The notes: generated by a model from the sequence alone, not told the origin. Shown: positions 15,680 through 24,473, counted from the first letter of the stretch. The stretch: 64,000 bases of DNA from Sphingorhabdus lacus (GCF_009768975.1 NZ_CP035733.1:1302001-1366000); one strand, 5' to 3'. Made by a program: numbers and translations.

Positions 15680-17226
15680 GCCGACAAGTGGAGCCCGGCC
15701 AGACCGGTGTCATTCCCTTTGGTCCAAGCGGACATGGCCTCAAAGCTCGGAAATTGGGGCTGATTGCGGGGTCGGCCGAGCCGATCGCGGTGATGCCCGA
15801 GGACTGCGCCATATGCCGGGCCGAGGGGTTGACGGCGCGCACTTCGATTCTTGTCGAAGCAGGTGATCGCCAGATTGTTGCCCGATTGATGCGATCAACA
15901 AATGATCTGGTGGCCGAAGGCGACATCGGACTTTCCGATGAAGCCTGGACCAGACTTGGTCTCAGCGGCGGTGAGCCTGTCAATGTGCGCCATCCGCAGC
16001 CGGTGCCGTCGCTCAGCGCCTTACGCAAGCGCGTCTACGGCAACAGGCTGGCCCAAGCCGACTTCGCAAACATCATGTTTGACCTTGTCGCCGGGACGTA
16101 CAGCGATGTCCATCTCGCCTCGTTCGTGACCGCCTGTTCGGCCTTTCCCCTCGACCTTGATGAAATGATCGCGCTGACGCAGGCGATGATCGGCGCGGGC
16201 AAAAGGCTAACCTGGCATCAGCCGGTTATCGTCGATAAGCACAGCGTCGGCGGACTACCGGGAAATCGGACAACACCAATCATCGTCTCTATCGTAGCCG
16301 CGCTCGGTTTGGTCATTCCGAAAACGTCCTCGCGGGCCATTACCTCGCCGGCCGGCACCGCCGACACAATGGAAACGCTTGCACCGGTCGATCTCGACAT
16401 CGAACAAATCCGCGACGTGGTTGCGCGGGAGAACGGCTGCCTGGTCTGGGGAGGAGCCGTCGACCTTAGTCCAGCCGACGATATCATCATCGGGGTCGAA
16501 CGCGTTCTTGATCTCGATTCCGCAGGCCAGTTGGTCGCATCTGTGCTGTCAAAGAAAATTGCGGCAGGTGCCACGCACCTCGTCATCGATATGCCGGTCG
16601 GCCCGACGGCAAAGGTCAGGACCCTTCAAGCCGCTGATGAATTGAGCTTTTGGCTGGAGGCGGTTGCCGCTTCGTTCGGCGTCAAGATCCGTATCCTTCA
16701 AGGCCCCGGAGTCCAGCCCATCGGTCGCGGCATCGGTCCATCGCTCGAAGCACGAGATGTGTTGGCGGTGTTGCAGCAGCGCAACCCGCCCGCTGACCTT
16801 GCCGATCGGGCATGCCACCTTGCCGGTGCGCTGCTGGAACTCGCCGAGTTCGCGCCCCTAGGTGGCGGGGCGATGCTAGCCCGAAACGCTCTCGAAAGCG
16901 GGCGAGCCTGGGACAAATTTCAGGCAATTTGCGAGGCACAGGGCGGATTGCGCGAGCCGCCGGTGTCGGCCCATAGGCAGGTTGTGCTTGCCCCGAATGC
17001 CGGAATGTTGGGTTCCATCGATAACCGGTGCCTGGCCCAGCTCGCCAAGCTCGCCGGCGCACCTGCGTCGAAGGCGGCAGGCGTTGAACTACACTGCCGG
17101 CTGGGAGACGCAGTCGAAACCGGTGCCACGCTGTGCACCGTTCACGCCGAAAGCCGCGGCGAGCTCGACTACGCAATGCAATTCTACGCCGGAGCTGGCG
17201 CAATATTCGGAATCGAAGAGCCATGA
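15676..17226 (+). CDS. AMP phosphorylase-type enzyme (thymidine phosphorylase family)
   Basis: 516 residues from ATG 15676. The family core is clear: VDKHSVGGLPGNRTTPIIVS and PKTSSRAITSPAGTADTMET, the variant diagnostic of archaeal-type AMP (NMP) phosphorylases rather than classical DeoA. AMP phosphorylase releases adenine and forms ribose-1,5-bisphosphate. The extra N-terminal domain (about 1-90) and the C-terminal barrel (GAPASKAAGVELHCRLGDAV) match that type. The next gene encodes PRPP synthetase, joined by ATGA. The pair suggests ribose-bisphosphate or PRPP turnover. Substrate preference cannot be read from the sequence. Confidence 0.82.
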   Translation: MSRQVEPGQTGVIPFGPSGHGLKARKLGLIAGSAEPIAVMPEDCAICRAEGLTARTSILVEAGDRQIVARLMRSTNDLVAEGDIGLSDEAWTRLGLSGGEPVNVRHPQPVPSLSALRKRVYGNRLAQADFANIMFDLVAGTYSDVHLASFVTACSAFPLDLDEMIALTQAMIGAGKRLTWHQPVIVDKHSVGGLPGNRTTPIIVSIVAALGLVIPKTSSRAITSPAGTADTMETLAPVDLDIEQIRDVVARENGCLVWGGAVDLSPADDIIIGVERVLDLDSAGQLVASVLSKKIAAGATHLVIDMPVGPTAKVRTLQAADELSFWLEAVAASFGVKIRILQGPGVQPIGRGIGPSLEARDVLAVLQQRNPPADLADRACHLAGALLELAEFAPLGGGAMLARNALESGRAWDKFQAICEAQGGLREPPVSAHRQVVLAPNAGMLGSIDNRCLAQLAKLAGAPASKAAGVELHCRLGDAVETGATLCTVHAESRGELDYAMQFYAGAGAIFGIEEP

Positions 17227-18140
17227 ACCCGCCCATTCTCATCCCCCTCCCGGGAAACGAACACCTCGCTGCCAGCATTGCCGGCACCATTGATGCCGAA
17301 ATTGGCGCGCTAGAAATACGCCAGTTTCCCGACGGCGAAACATATCTGCGCTTTGCCTGCGACGTCGCTGGACGCTCGGTCATCTTGCTGTGCACGCTCG
17401 CGCGGCCAAACGAGCTCGTCGTGCCGCTGCTGCTGGCCGCCGATGCGGCGCGGGATCTGGGTGCCAGCGAAGTGGCTCTGGTTGCGCCCTATCTGGCCTA
17501 TATGCGCCAGGACCGTCGTTTCAGATCAGGCGAAGCGGTCAGTTCGCGGACATTTGCGCGACTGTTGTCGAGCGCGTTCGACTGGTTCGTCACCGTCGAC
17601 CCGCACCTTCACCGCTATGCGTCGCTCGATGCGATCTATTCGATTCGCTCCATCGTCGTCCAATCCGCACCGTCGATCGCGCGCTGGATAGAGGCGAACG
17701 TCGCTTACCCCGTGATCATCGGTCCGGACCTTGAGAGCGAACAATGGGTGAGCAGTGTCGCCCGGCTAATCGGTGCCCCGCACTTCGTCTTGACCAAATC
17801 GCGTACCGGAGACCGCAGGGTCAGCGTCACCCTGCCAGACATCGAACCCTTCGCGCGCCGCCGACCCGTCATTGTCGATGATATCGGCTCGTCGGGCCAA
17901 ACGCTTGTGGAATCTGTGCGCGCACTCAACCATTCGGGCTTCGAAACCAGCTGCTGCATTGTCGTCCATGCGCTGTTTGATCGGAAGGTCGAGGATGTCT
18001 TCGATGATCGATCGGTCCAGATCGTCAGCACGGACACGGTCGCGCATGGCACCAATGCGATTGCCTTGGGCGATGTCCTCGCCAAGGCGGTCGAAGAGAT
18101 GCGCCTGGGTACCGAACCGGCGCGCAAACCAATTGAATGA
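17223..18140 (+). CDS. Ribose-phosphate pyrophosphokinase (PRPP synthetase-like)
   Basis: 305 residues from ATG 17223, which overlaps the upstream stop. PRPP synthase signatures are visible: the N-terminal IRQFPDGETYLRF, the ATP/Mg segment YLAYMRQDRRFRSGEAVSSR, the catalytic neighbourhood VDPHLHRY, and the ribose-5-phosphate loop VDDIGSSGQT. It is not necessarily the housekeeping copy: the ribose-phosphate loop departs from the common DDMIDTAGT form. With the AMP phosphorylase beside it, it may use or salvage ribose phosphates from nucleotide breakdown. Confidence 0.82.
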   Translation: MNPPILIPLPGNEHLAASIAGTIDAEIGALEIRQFPDGETYLRFACDVAGRSVILLCTLARPNELVVPLLLAADAARDLGASEVALVAPYLAYMRQDRRFRSGEAVSSRTFARLLSSAFDWFVTVDPHLHRYASLDAIYSIRSIVVQSAPSIARWIEANVAYPVIIGPDLESEQWVSSVARLIGAPHFVLTKSRTGDRRVSVTLPDIEPFARRRPVIVDDIGSSGQTLVESVRALNHSGFETSCCIVVHALFDRKVEDVFDDRSVQIVSTDTVAHGTNAIALGDVLAKAVEEMRLGTEPARKPIE

Positions 18141-18152
18141 AGGGATAGAGAG

Positions 18153-19139
18153 ATGGCGAGCTTTGGAATCTATGGATTGGGTCGGATGGGCCAGGCTATT
18201 GCGCTTCGGCTGCTCAGAAATGGTCATCGGATCCATGTTTTCAATCGAAGCCCGGAACCGATCGCCTCGCTTGTCCAAGCGGGTGCTCAAGGAGCGACTT
18301 CGCTCGCCCACCTTGTCAGCCAGTTGGAAGCGCCGCGTTGCATCTGGCTCATGCTCCCGGCTGGCGAGCCCACCGACGAGGCGCTTGTTGCCCTATCCGA
18401 GTTGCTGTCTCCAGGCGACGTGCTGATCGATGGCGGCAACTCCTACTGGAAGGACGCAGCCAGACGTGCAGCCATGCTAGAGAGGCGCGGAATCGCATTT
18501 CTTGATGTCGGAACCTCAGGCGGGGTACATGGGCTGGAGCGCGGCTTCTGCCTGATGGTGGGAGGGCCAGCTGAAGCGGCCGACTTAGTTGATCCGATTT
18601 TCGCAAGTCTGGCCCCGGCAGAGCTTGCAGCCAATGGCAAGGAACCCCATCACAGAGAACCGCATGGCAAGCGTCCGGGATTCGTCAGAACCGGTCCTTG
18701 CGGGTCGGGCCATTTCGTGAAGATGGTCCACAACGGCATTGAATATGGCATGATGCAATCGATCGCCGAAGGTTTCGAATTTCTGGCAGCGGCGGCTGCA
18801 CCGCCCAGGCTGGCGAACGAGAAATTCGAGCTGAAACTTGATGAAATTGCGGAAGCCTGGCGCCGTTCGAGCGTCATTTCCTCATGGCTGGTCGATCTTG
18901 CCGCTGAAGCTCTGCTCAATGATCCGCAGCTTTCGGCCTTTTCGGGACGGATCGACGATTCGGGTGAAGGGCGCTGGATGCTCAATGAAGCAATCGACAA
19001 TCGCATGCCGACGCCGTCTCTCGCAGCTGCACTATTTGCCCGTTTCGAATCCCGAACCGACACCAGGTTCGGCAATCAGCTGCTCTCTGCCATGCGCATG
19101 GGTTTTGGGGGGCACAAAGAGCCCCCCAGCCAAAACTGA
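18153..19139 (+). CDS. gnd: 6-phosphogluconate dehydrogenase, short decarboxylating type
   Basis: 328 residues, the length of the short YqeC/GntZ-like branch rather than the 470-residue classical enzyme. It converts 6-phosphogluconate to ribulose-5-phosphate and CO2 with reduction of NAD(P). Visible: Rossmann start GIYGLGRMGQAIALRLLRNG, DVLIDGGNSYWKD, DVGTSGGVHGLERGFCLMVG and the catalytic GSGHFVKMVHNGIEYGMMQ. It is the last gene of the operon (12 bases after PRPP synthetase), so the operon couples NAD(P)H supply and pentose phosphates with the membrane redox proteins upstream. Confidence 0.88.
   Translation: MASFGIYGLGRMGQAIALRLLRNGHRIHVFNRSPEPIASLVQAGAQGATSLAHLVSQLEAPRCIWLMLPAGEPTDEALVALSELLSPGDVLIDGGNSYWKDAARRAAMLERRGIAFLDVGTSGGVHGLERGFCLMVGGPAEAADLVDPIFASLAPAELAANGKEPHHREPHGKRPGFVRTGPCGSGHFVKMVHNGIEYGMMQSIAEGFEFLAAAAAPPRLANEKFELKLDEIAEAWRRSSVISSWLVDLAAEALLNDPQLSAFSGRIDDSGEGRWMLNEAIDNRMPTPSLAAALFARFESRTDTRFGNQLLSAMRMGFGGHKEPPSQN
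19107..19127 (+). terminator. GC hairpin overlapping the end of gnd
   Basis: GGGGGGC (19107-19113) and GCCCCCC (19121-19127) form a perfect 7-bp stem around ACAAAGA. It lies within the last codons of gnd, flanked by TTTT and AAAA, between convergent operons. The stem is bounded by GGTTTT and CAAAAC rather than a strong T run, so it may act in either direction but weakly. Confidence 0.45.
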
Positions 19140-19152
19140 GGCGCAAACCCAA

Positions 19153-19581
19153 TCAGTGTCGGGCGTAAATCTTTTGACCTGCCGATCCGAAAGAATAGAC
19201 GATATAGGCTTGTGGTTTTTGCCCAGGAACTTCCATCCCGGGCGATCCCAGCGGCATTCCGCCGACAGCGAGACCGCTCACGCCCTTGGGCTTTGCCGCT
19301 AGAACCCGCTTGATATCGGCGATCGGAACATGACCTTCAAAAGCCATCCCGTCTATGAACGCCGTGTGGCACGATTGGAGCGACGAGGTTATGCCGAGCC
19401 TTTTCTGAAGTGCAGCGCGGTTTACATTATCGACCACCTTGACCGATCGGCCAAGCGCCGCTTTGACCTGAGCTGCCCACTTCATACAGCAACCGCAGCC
19501 GGGATCGCGGTGCATAACCATTTCGGACGCGCCCAGCGCTGGCGTTGCAACAAGGGCTAAGGCCAAAAATAGCTTTCTCAT
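19153..19581 (-). CDS. DUF411 periplasmic metal-binding protein
   Basis: 142 residues from ATG 19581 (GGAG 7 bases upstream) with a signal peptide (MRKLFLALALVATPALG). The DUF411 signature is plain: MHRDPGCGCCMKWAAQVKA, then LQSCHTAFIDGMAFEGHVPI and GLAVGGMPLGSPGME. DUF411 proteins accompany copper and other metal resistance genes. This one is last in the copA operon. The CGCC cysteines and the SCHT motif are likely metal ligands. Confidence 0.85.
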   Translation of the reverse strand: MRKLFLALALVATPALGASEMVMHRDPGCGCCMKWAAQVKAALGRSVKVVDNVNRAALQKRLGITSSLQSCHTAFIDGMAFEGHVPIADIKRVLAAKPKGVSGLAVGGMPLGSPGMEVPGQKPQAYIVYSFGSAGQKIYARH

Positions 19582-19606
19582 GATAGGCTCCTTCCAATTC
19601 GGAATA

Positions 19607-19630
19607 CGGGAGGCTGTCGCCAGCCTCCCG
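19607..19630 (-). promoter_or_regulatory. Perfect intercistronic hairpin
   Basis: CGGGAGGCTG (19607-19616) pairs perfectly with CAGCCTCCCG (19621-19630) around a 4-base loop. It lies between the Cys-rich small gene and the DUF411 gene, 26 bases before the DUF411 start. No T run follows, so it is more likely an mRNA stability or partial-termination element that sets DUF411 output. Confidence 0.5.
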
Positions 19631-19640
19631 CTAAGGTTGT

Positions 19641-19844
19641 TCACTTGTGATCCATGCCACCCATGTCGTGGGCTTTGTGATCATCTTCGGCTTTTTCAGC
19701 CTTGTCCTTGCAACAGGCCATCTTGCCCTGCTCGTCCTTCTTGCAGCAACAGCACTCCTTCTTGGGCGCTGGCGCCGGTTCGGTGGCAAAGGCAGCACTG
19801 GATATGCTGAGCGCAAACGCGCCGATAAGATATTTGGTTTTCAT
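19641..19844 (-). CDS. Small Cys-rich periplasmic protein
   Basis: 67 residues: signal peptide (MKTKYLIGAFALSISSAAFA), then a proline segment and a cysteine cluster (KKECCCCKKDEQGKMACCKD), ending in His/Met/Asp (HKAHDMGGMDHK). Six cysteines in such a short mature protein suggest metal (copper) chelation. It is inside the copA operon between the 113-residue protein and DUF411. Confidence 0.7.
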   Translation of the reverse strand: MKTKYLIGAFALSISSAAFATEPAPAPKKECCCCKKDEQGKMACCKDKAEKAEDDHKAHDMGGMDHK

Positions 19845-19857
19845 GATCTCACTCCAA

Positions 19858-20199
19858 TTAAAATGTTGATTCCTGGTCTTGCACGGCGGCGCGCGGCGGC
19901 GGTACCGGCGGCTCTGGAATATGCCCCGCAGATTGCCGCGCTAAGGCTATTGTGTGCGGTAATTCGGCCCACGCTCGGAGCAGGGTCTGCGAGCTAAAGC
20001 CCGCAACCGGAAAGGTACAAGCGTGGCAGAGCCTCGCCTCGGCCGTCGATTCGCGCTCGTCTTCGGGCAACAGATTATTGGCCATATTGTCGCAGCTCAT
20101 GCTTGCAGAAATTGTCGGATTTCCTACCGTCGCGGCGCACAATGGATCGGCGCGCAGCAGGATGGCCATGGCAAGCAAGACTATGCTCAATAGCTTCAT
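19858..20199 (-). CDS. Secreted protein of unknown function in the copper operon
   Basis: 113 residues with a signal peptide (MKLLSIVLLAMAILLRADPL-CAA). The mature part has three cysteines (MSCDN, RLCHACTF) and a Pro-rich tail (EPPVPPPRA). The CHAC motif could bind metal. It overlaps the PepSY gene as ATGA (20196-20199). I do not recognise a family. Confidence 0.6.
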   Translation of the reverse strand: MKLLSIVLLAMAILLRADPLCAATVGNPTISASMSCDNMANNLLPEDERESTAEARLCHACTFPVAGFSSQTLLRAWAELPHTIALARQSAGHIPEPPVPPPRAAVQDQESTF

Positions 20200-20915
20200 G
20201 CCGTCCGTCTCTTCCGCTTAAAAGGCCAGCGGATCACAAGCAAGGCCGTGCCTGCCAATCCAAGCATCAGTCCGCCGATCGCGAAAGCGAGCAGCCACCA
20301 TGAGTTGAAGTTCTCATGATTCTTCCAGTCCATGATGTGGAGGCTCCAGAAGAAGTCATAGAGCCGCCATGTGCCGGTACGCACGGCAGTGATCCTGCCA
20401 GTGTCAGCGGCAACGAATATGCTGGTATAGTCGGGGTCGGCGAACGCGATCCGCCAAGCAGGAAGCGCAGCTCGATATTCGGGGCTTTCCTGCTTGACTA
20501 GGCTTGCCTCTACCTTGGGTTTTTTCGCGGATTTCCAGGCAGCTTCGGCAATCCGCGTTGCGAGTTTTGAATCAACTGGAGGAACGGGCCTGCCGGTCGC
20601 GGCATCAAAGAGCTTGATGCCTCGCTTGGTTGCCACCTCGGCGATGGGTCGACCATCAAGCATGCGCCAGGTCATTGCCTCGACGGGTGCACCTACTTGA
20701 ACGACGATCCGCTTCGGATCGATAAAAGCGGCGCCGTCAGGAATTGAAACGATACTCTCACGGTCAACCAGATGTTCACCGCGCACCTTGTCGATGGGCA
20801 GGAAGCTCATGATTGCGCCGCTGGCGAACCAGATCAGCAGCTGCGCGCCGATAACAAGCGCCAGCCATTTGTGGATGCGGCTTGCGATAAGATGGAAGCG
20901 CGTCCTGAATGCCAT
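20196..20915 (-). CDS. PepSY-domain membrane protein
   Basis: 239 residues with an N-terminal helix (IHKWLALVIGAQLLIWFASG) and a C-terminal helix (WWLLAFAIGGLMLGLAGTAL). The periplasmic part resembles PepSY (AWRIAFADPDYTSIFVAADTGRI split by the family's AxxG turn), and the motif LYDFFWSLHIMDW is typical of PepSY-associated TM proteins. Homologues often sit in copper or iron reductase operons. A role in membrane redox or metal handling is inferred from this neighbourhood. Confidence 0.75.
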   Translation of the reverse strand: MAFRTRFHLIASRIHKWLALVIGAQLLIWFASGAIMSFLPIDKVRGEHLVDRESIVSIPDGAAFIDPKRIVVQVGAPVEAMTWRMLDGRPIAEVATKRGIKLFDAATGRPVPPVDSKLATRIAEAAWKSAKKPKVEASLVKQESPEYRAALPAWRIAFADPDYTSIFVAADTGRITAVRTGTWRLYDFFWSLHIMDWKNHENFNSWWLLAFAIGGLMLGLAGTALLVIRWPFKRKRRTA

Positions 20916-20982
20916 CAGGTGCGGGGCGACGAAGGAAGAGGAAGATGGCTCATGGTTCGGCGGTCGTGATGGTTTGTTTCAT

Positions 20983-21348
20983 TCAACGTTGCGCGCCTTT
21001 CATGTCGTGTCCGGCATGCGGATCAGGGGGAGATTCGGCAGGCGCCGCGTTTTCGCGAGGTGCGGGAGCTTGGGGGCTGGTTTCGGTCTTAGGGACAGGT
21101 TTGGCTGGCTTTACTCTGTCTCGCACGGTCACTTTCCCAGGGTCTTGCGCTCGAACTACAGCCGGGACGCCGACGTCTCGAGTAACGGCTTTTTTGTCCG
21201 CAGCAGCGGGCTGAGGCACGGGATCGTTCGCAGGCACAGCCTCCGTACTGACCTCCGTCGCCTTTTCGTCGCGAGCCTCTTGGGTGCCGCAAGCGGCAAG
21301 CACACCGGACAATAGGGCGATCCAGAGAATCGCTGTTGGCTTTCTCAT
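20983..21348 (-). CDS. Lipoprotein of unknown function
   Basis: 121 residues from ATG 21348 (an earlier in-frame start at 21366 adds MGRNRE). Signal with lipobox VLAACG. The rest is low-complexity, Ala/Pro/Lys/Glu-rich, ending in DPHAGHDMKG, a short His/Met motif shared in flavour with the neighbouring copper proteins. It probably links metal binding to the outer membrane or periplasm. Confidence 0.55.
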   Translation of the reverse strand: MRKPTAILWIALLSGVLAACGTQEARDEKATEVSTEAVPANDPVPQPAAADKKAVTRDVGVPAVVRAQDPGKVTVRDRVKPAKPVPKTETSPQAPAPRENAAPAESPPDPHAGHDMKGAQR

Positions 21349-21438
21349 CTCCCTATTCCTACCCATATGCCGGCCTGCAATGCCCGGACAATTGGCATCC
21401 CACCCGTCTCAAGGATCGTCGTATGGTACTGGAGAACG

Positions 21439-22638
21439 TCAAAACCAGACCCGCACACCCATGACAAAATGCGGATCGGATACCTGCCCGCCACTCGCTC
21501 TGGTGAACCGCGCCGATTCGCCAAATTGGCGGATCCACTCAAAACCGATATAGGGTGCGAACTCTTTTTTGATTTCATAGCGAAGGCGCGCGCCCAATTC
21601 GAGATTGTTGAGACCGGCACCAACGCCAAGTTCGCGAATGGTTTGCGCTGACAGATTAGCTTCGAACCTCGGCTGAAATATCAGCTTCTGCGTAATGCGC
21701 TGGTCGTAATAACCCTCGATGCGGCCCCGGACTTCGCCCTTGTTCGAAACAAAGGCCGCTGCTGTGACCTCAAACCAATAGGGTGCCAGGCCTTCGACGC
21801 CAATCACGGCATAGGTCCGCGACGGATCGGGTTTGACATCGTACCGGATGCCGGCCTGCAAATTCCAATAGGGTGATATCGCACGCGAATAGAGCCCGAA
21901 AAGTTCCAGATCGTCGAGCGGACCACCAAACTCTCCTTCACCCTCATATTTGAAAACAAAACGGTTTATGTCACCACCAAACCATGCCTCGCCATCCCAG
22001 CGATAGCTGTTCTTGTTTTCGTGGACGACAAACTCGGCCAAATCGAAGGAGAGATAGCGAAAGGTCGAGCCCCCGCTTTCTTTCATCATCTCCTCGCGCG
22101 ATTTCGCCATCTCCTCTTGGGGGAAGATGCGATCAGCGTACCAGTCAGAAGGCGGTGCCGGAGCCGGTGCATCGCCGGGCTCCAGATCCGTGCCGCTCGC
22201 ATCACCCGCTGCCGAAGACAGTTTTGGCATTGATTTGGGCGTGCAATGGCCCATCTGTGCGTGTTCGGGCGGACAATCGGGATCGGCCGGAGGCTCAGCC
22301 ATGGGCGAACCTGGCATCGTCATACCAGACATGCCTTCATCAGCTGGCGTGCAATGCCCCATTTTGGCGTGCTCGAGCGGACAGTCGGATGTGGTACTTT
22401 GCTCCTCCTTTGGCGCGGCCATTTCCGGCATATTGTCATGGTCCATTTTCGGCATCGGATCGGAAGCCGGCTGTGCGGCGGGCTGTTGCGCGACGGGCCG
22501 CTTTGGCTTTGCGTCCGGCTTTTTGGGCTTGGCCACAGGCATCGACGAATGATCCATGCCTTGCATCGATTGGGCCTGCAGGGGCGTAGTGAGGGCCAAT
22601 GCCGCCGTCGCAGCCAACATGATACGGGTCAAGCTCAT
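21439..22638 (-). CDS. copB: Copper resistance outer-membrane protein CopB
   Basis: 399 residues from ATG 22638, overlapping the copA stop as ATGA. Signal peptide (SLTRIMLAATAALALTTPLQ), then a Met/His/Pro-rich N-terminal region with two copies of the motif DCPxEHAxMGHCTP, then the CopB beta-barrel (ERSK-type strings absent, but VEGLAPYWFEVTAAAFVSN, KGEVRGRIEGYYDQRITQKL, LELGARLRYEIKKEFAPYIG and the C-terminal MGVRVWF are clear). It is predicted to sequester or export copper at the outer membrane. Confidence 0.92.
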   Translation of the reverse strand: MSLTRIMLAATAALALTTPLQAQSMQGMDHSSMPVAKPKKPDAKPKRPVAQQPAAQPASDPMPKMDHDNMPEMAAPKEEQSTTSDCPLEHAKMGHCTPADEGMSGMTMPGSPMAEPPADPDCPPEHAQMGHCTPKSMPKLSSAAGDASGTDLEPGDAPAPAPPSDWYADRIFPQEEMAKSREEMMKESGGSTFRYLSFDLAEFVVHENKNSYRWDGEAWFGGDINRFVFKYEGEGEFGGPLDDLELFGLYSRAISPYWNLQAGIRYDVKPDPSRTYAVIGVEGLAPYWFEVTAAAFVSNKGEVRGRIEGYYDQRITQKLIFQPRFEANLSAQTIRELGVGAGLNNLELGARLRYEIKKEFAPYIGFEWIRQFGESARFTRASGGQVSDPHFVMGVRVWF

Positions 22639-24473
22639 GCCGCCTCTCCCCGCGGACGTACGCTGACAACGCGCATCATCCCTGCGTGCATATGGTAGAG
22701 AAGATGGCAGTGGAAGGCCCAATCGCCAAGCGCATCGGCGGTAAAATCAAAGCTTGCCTTGCCGCCAGGTTGAACGAGCACAGTATGCTTCCTCGGGGCA
22801 TGATCTCCCTTGCCTGTGACCAGTTCGAAGAAATGGCCATGCAGGTGGATGGGATGGCTCATCATAGAATCGTTGATGAGATTGATGCGAACCCGTTCAC
22901 CCTCAAGGAAGGGAATGGGTTCGTGATAGTCCGACATCTTGATGCCGTCGAACGACCACATGAAGCGCTCCATATTGCCGGTCAGGTGAATGTCGAGCGA
23001 CCGTTCGGGCGCGCGTACATCCGGGTTTTTGTCGAGGGCGACGAGGTCATGATAGGTCAGCACCTTATGACCGGCATTTTCGAGGCCTTGCCCAGGCTCG
23101 CCCATACGATCCACGGGCATAGGCGAAATCGTCTGCACGCTTGGATCGCGCTTGACCTGCGGGGCAACGCTGAAATCGCGCATGCTATGGCTCATGCCAG
23201 CGGCACCATGCCCCATCGCACTATGATCGGCCGGCGCTGCAGCCGCATCGGCAGGGGTGCAATGACCCATCTTGGCATGTTCGGGCGGGCAATCCGGCGC
23301 GGGCGCCGCGCCTGCGGACGAAGGATCCATTCCCTCCATCGCACCGCCTGCAGACATGTCCATGTCCCCCATGCCCATGTCTTTCATCGTTGCCAGCGGC
23401 CGCTCCCGCAAGGGGGGGACTTCTGCCGCCATCCCGGCACGCGGCGCGAGTGTTGCGCGGCCCAGTCCCGAACGGTCATTTGCTTCGGCCACAAGCGTAT
23501 AGGCGCGGTCGTCGGTCGGCGTGACAATGACGTCATAGGTTTCAGCAACGCCCATCTGGAACTCGTCGACCGTGACCGGACGGACGTTCAATCCGTCCGC
23601 TTGCACGATCGTCATACGCAACCCGGGGATGCGAACGTTGAAGATCGTCATCGCTGCCGCATTGATGATGCGAAGGCGCACCCGCTCGCCGGGCTCAAAA
23701 AGCGCCGTCCAATTGTCTTTGGGACCATAGCCGTTCACAAGGAAATTATAGGTCGATCCGTTGACATCGGCGACATCGGTCGGGTCCATCCGCATCGCGC
23801 CCCATTCCAGCCGATCCTTGAGCGGCTGGTCCTTGCCAGCAAGCAATCCGCCCAATGTCTGACGCTGCATGTTGAAATGGCCTGGATTGACCTTCAACTT
23901 GCGAAAGATGGCCTCCGGTGAGAGCTCGCTGTGATCGGAGAGCACAACAATGTGCTCACGGTCATAGCCGACTGGATCGGGTCCTTTTGGATCGATAACG
24001 ATGGGGCCGTAATGGCCAAGTTGCTCCTGAAGCCCTGAATGACTGTGATACCAATAGGTACCTGATTGAACCACCGGGAATTCATAAACGAAGGTCGAAC
24101 GCGGCTTGATGCCAGGAAAACTAACGCCCGGCACCCCGTCCATTTGGAAAGGCAGTATCAGACCGTGCCAGTGGATTGAAGAGTCTTCATCGAGATCGTT
24201 CGTCACCGAAAGCCGGACATTCTGCCCTTCGCGAAGCCTGATCAAAGGTGCTGGAACCGTCCCGTTAATGCCGATAGCCCGACTAACCTTGCCATCGACG
24301 CGCATTGTCTGGCGCGCAATGCGCAAGCTGATATCACTGCCCGACACGGTAGGAAGGGGGGCAACGATGCCAGAGGATACAGGTTGTGCCCAAGCGGGCA
24401 TCCAGCCAACCAGCGCCAGAGCGGCGCCGCTTCCGACCGTTCCGCTTACAAAATGTCGTCGATTAATGTGCAT
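22635..24473 (-). CDS. copA: Copper resistance multicopper oxidase CopA
   Basis: Periplasmic multicopper oxidase (about 612 residues). The N-terminus is a Tat signal (INRRHFVSGTVGSGAALAL). Cupredoxin copper ligands are visible: SSIHWHGLILPFQ, GTYWYHSHSGLQEQ, MSHPIHLHGHFFEL and the C-terminal HCHLLYHMHAGMMR. A Met/His-rich insertion (about 395-460) includes DCPPEHAKMGHCTP, also present in CopB. ATG 24473 is preferred because the twin arginines follow directly; ATG 24509 is possible. First structural gene of the operon, downstream of the ECF-sigma module. Confidence 0.93.
   Translation of the reverse strand: MHINRRHFVSGTVGSGAALALVGWMPAWAQPVSSGIVAPLPTVSGSDISLRIARQTMRVDGKVSRAIGINGTVPAPLIRLREGQNVRLSVTNDLDEDSSIHWHGLILPFQMDGVPGVSFPGIKPRSTFVYEFPVVQSGTYWYHSHSGLQEQLGHYGPIVIDPKGPDPVGYDREHIVVLSDHSELSPEAIFRKLKVNPGHFNMQRQTLGGLLAGKDQPLKDRLEWGAMRMDPTDVADVNGSTYNFLVNGYGPKDNWTALFEPGERVRLRIINAAAMTIFNVRIPGLRMTIVQADGLNVRPVTVDEFQMGVAETYDVIVTPTDDRAYTLVAEANDRSGLGRATLAPRAGMAAEVPPLRERPLATMKDMGMGDMDMSAGGAMEGMDPSSAGAAPAPDCPPEHAKMGHCTPADAAAAPADHSAMGHGAAGMSHSMRDFSVAPQVKRDPSVQTISPMPVDRMGEPGQGLENAGHKVLTYHDLVALDKNPDVRAPERSLDIHLTGNMERFMWSFDGIKMSDYHEPIPFLEGERVRINLINDSMMSHPIHLHGHFFELVTGKGDHAPRKHTVLVQPGGKASFDFTADALGDWAFHCHLLYHMHAGMMRVVSVRPRGEAA

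Noticed and set aside
16682-17395. 237-residue minus-strand frame across the AMP phosphorylase and PRPP genes
   Set aside because: Spans two real genes on the other strand and has an Arg/Pro-rich composition typical of shadows.
22686-23921. 411-residue plus-strand frame opposite copA
   Set aside because: His/Arg-rich mirror of the copper oxidase; copA carries the complete set of copper ligands.
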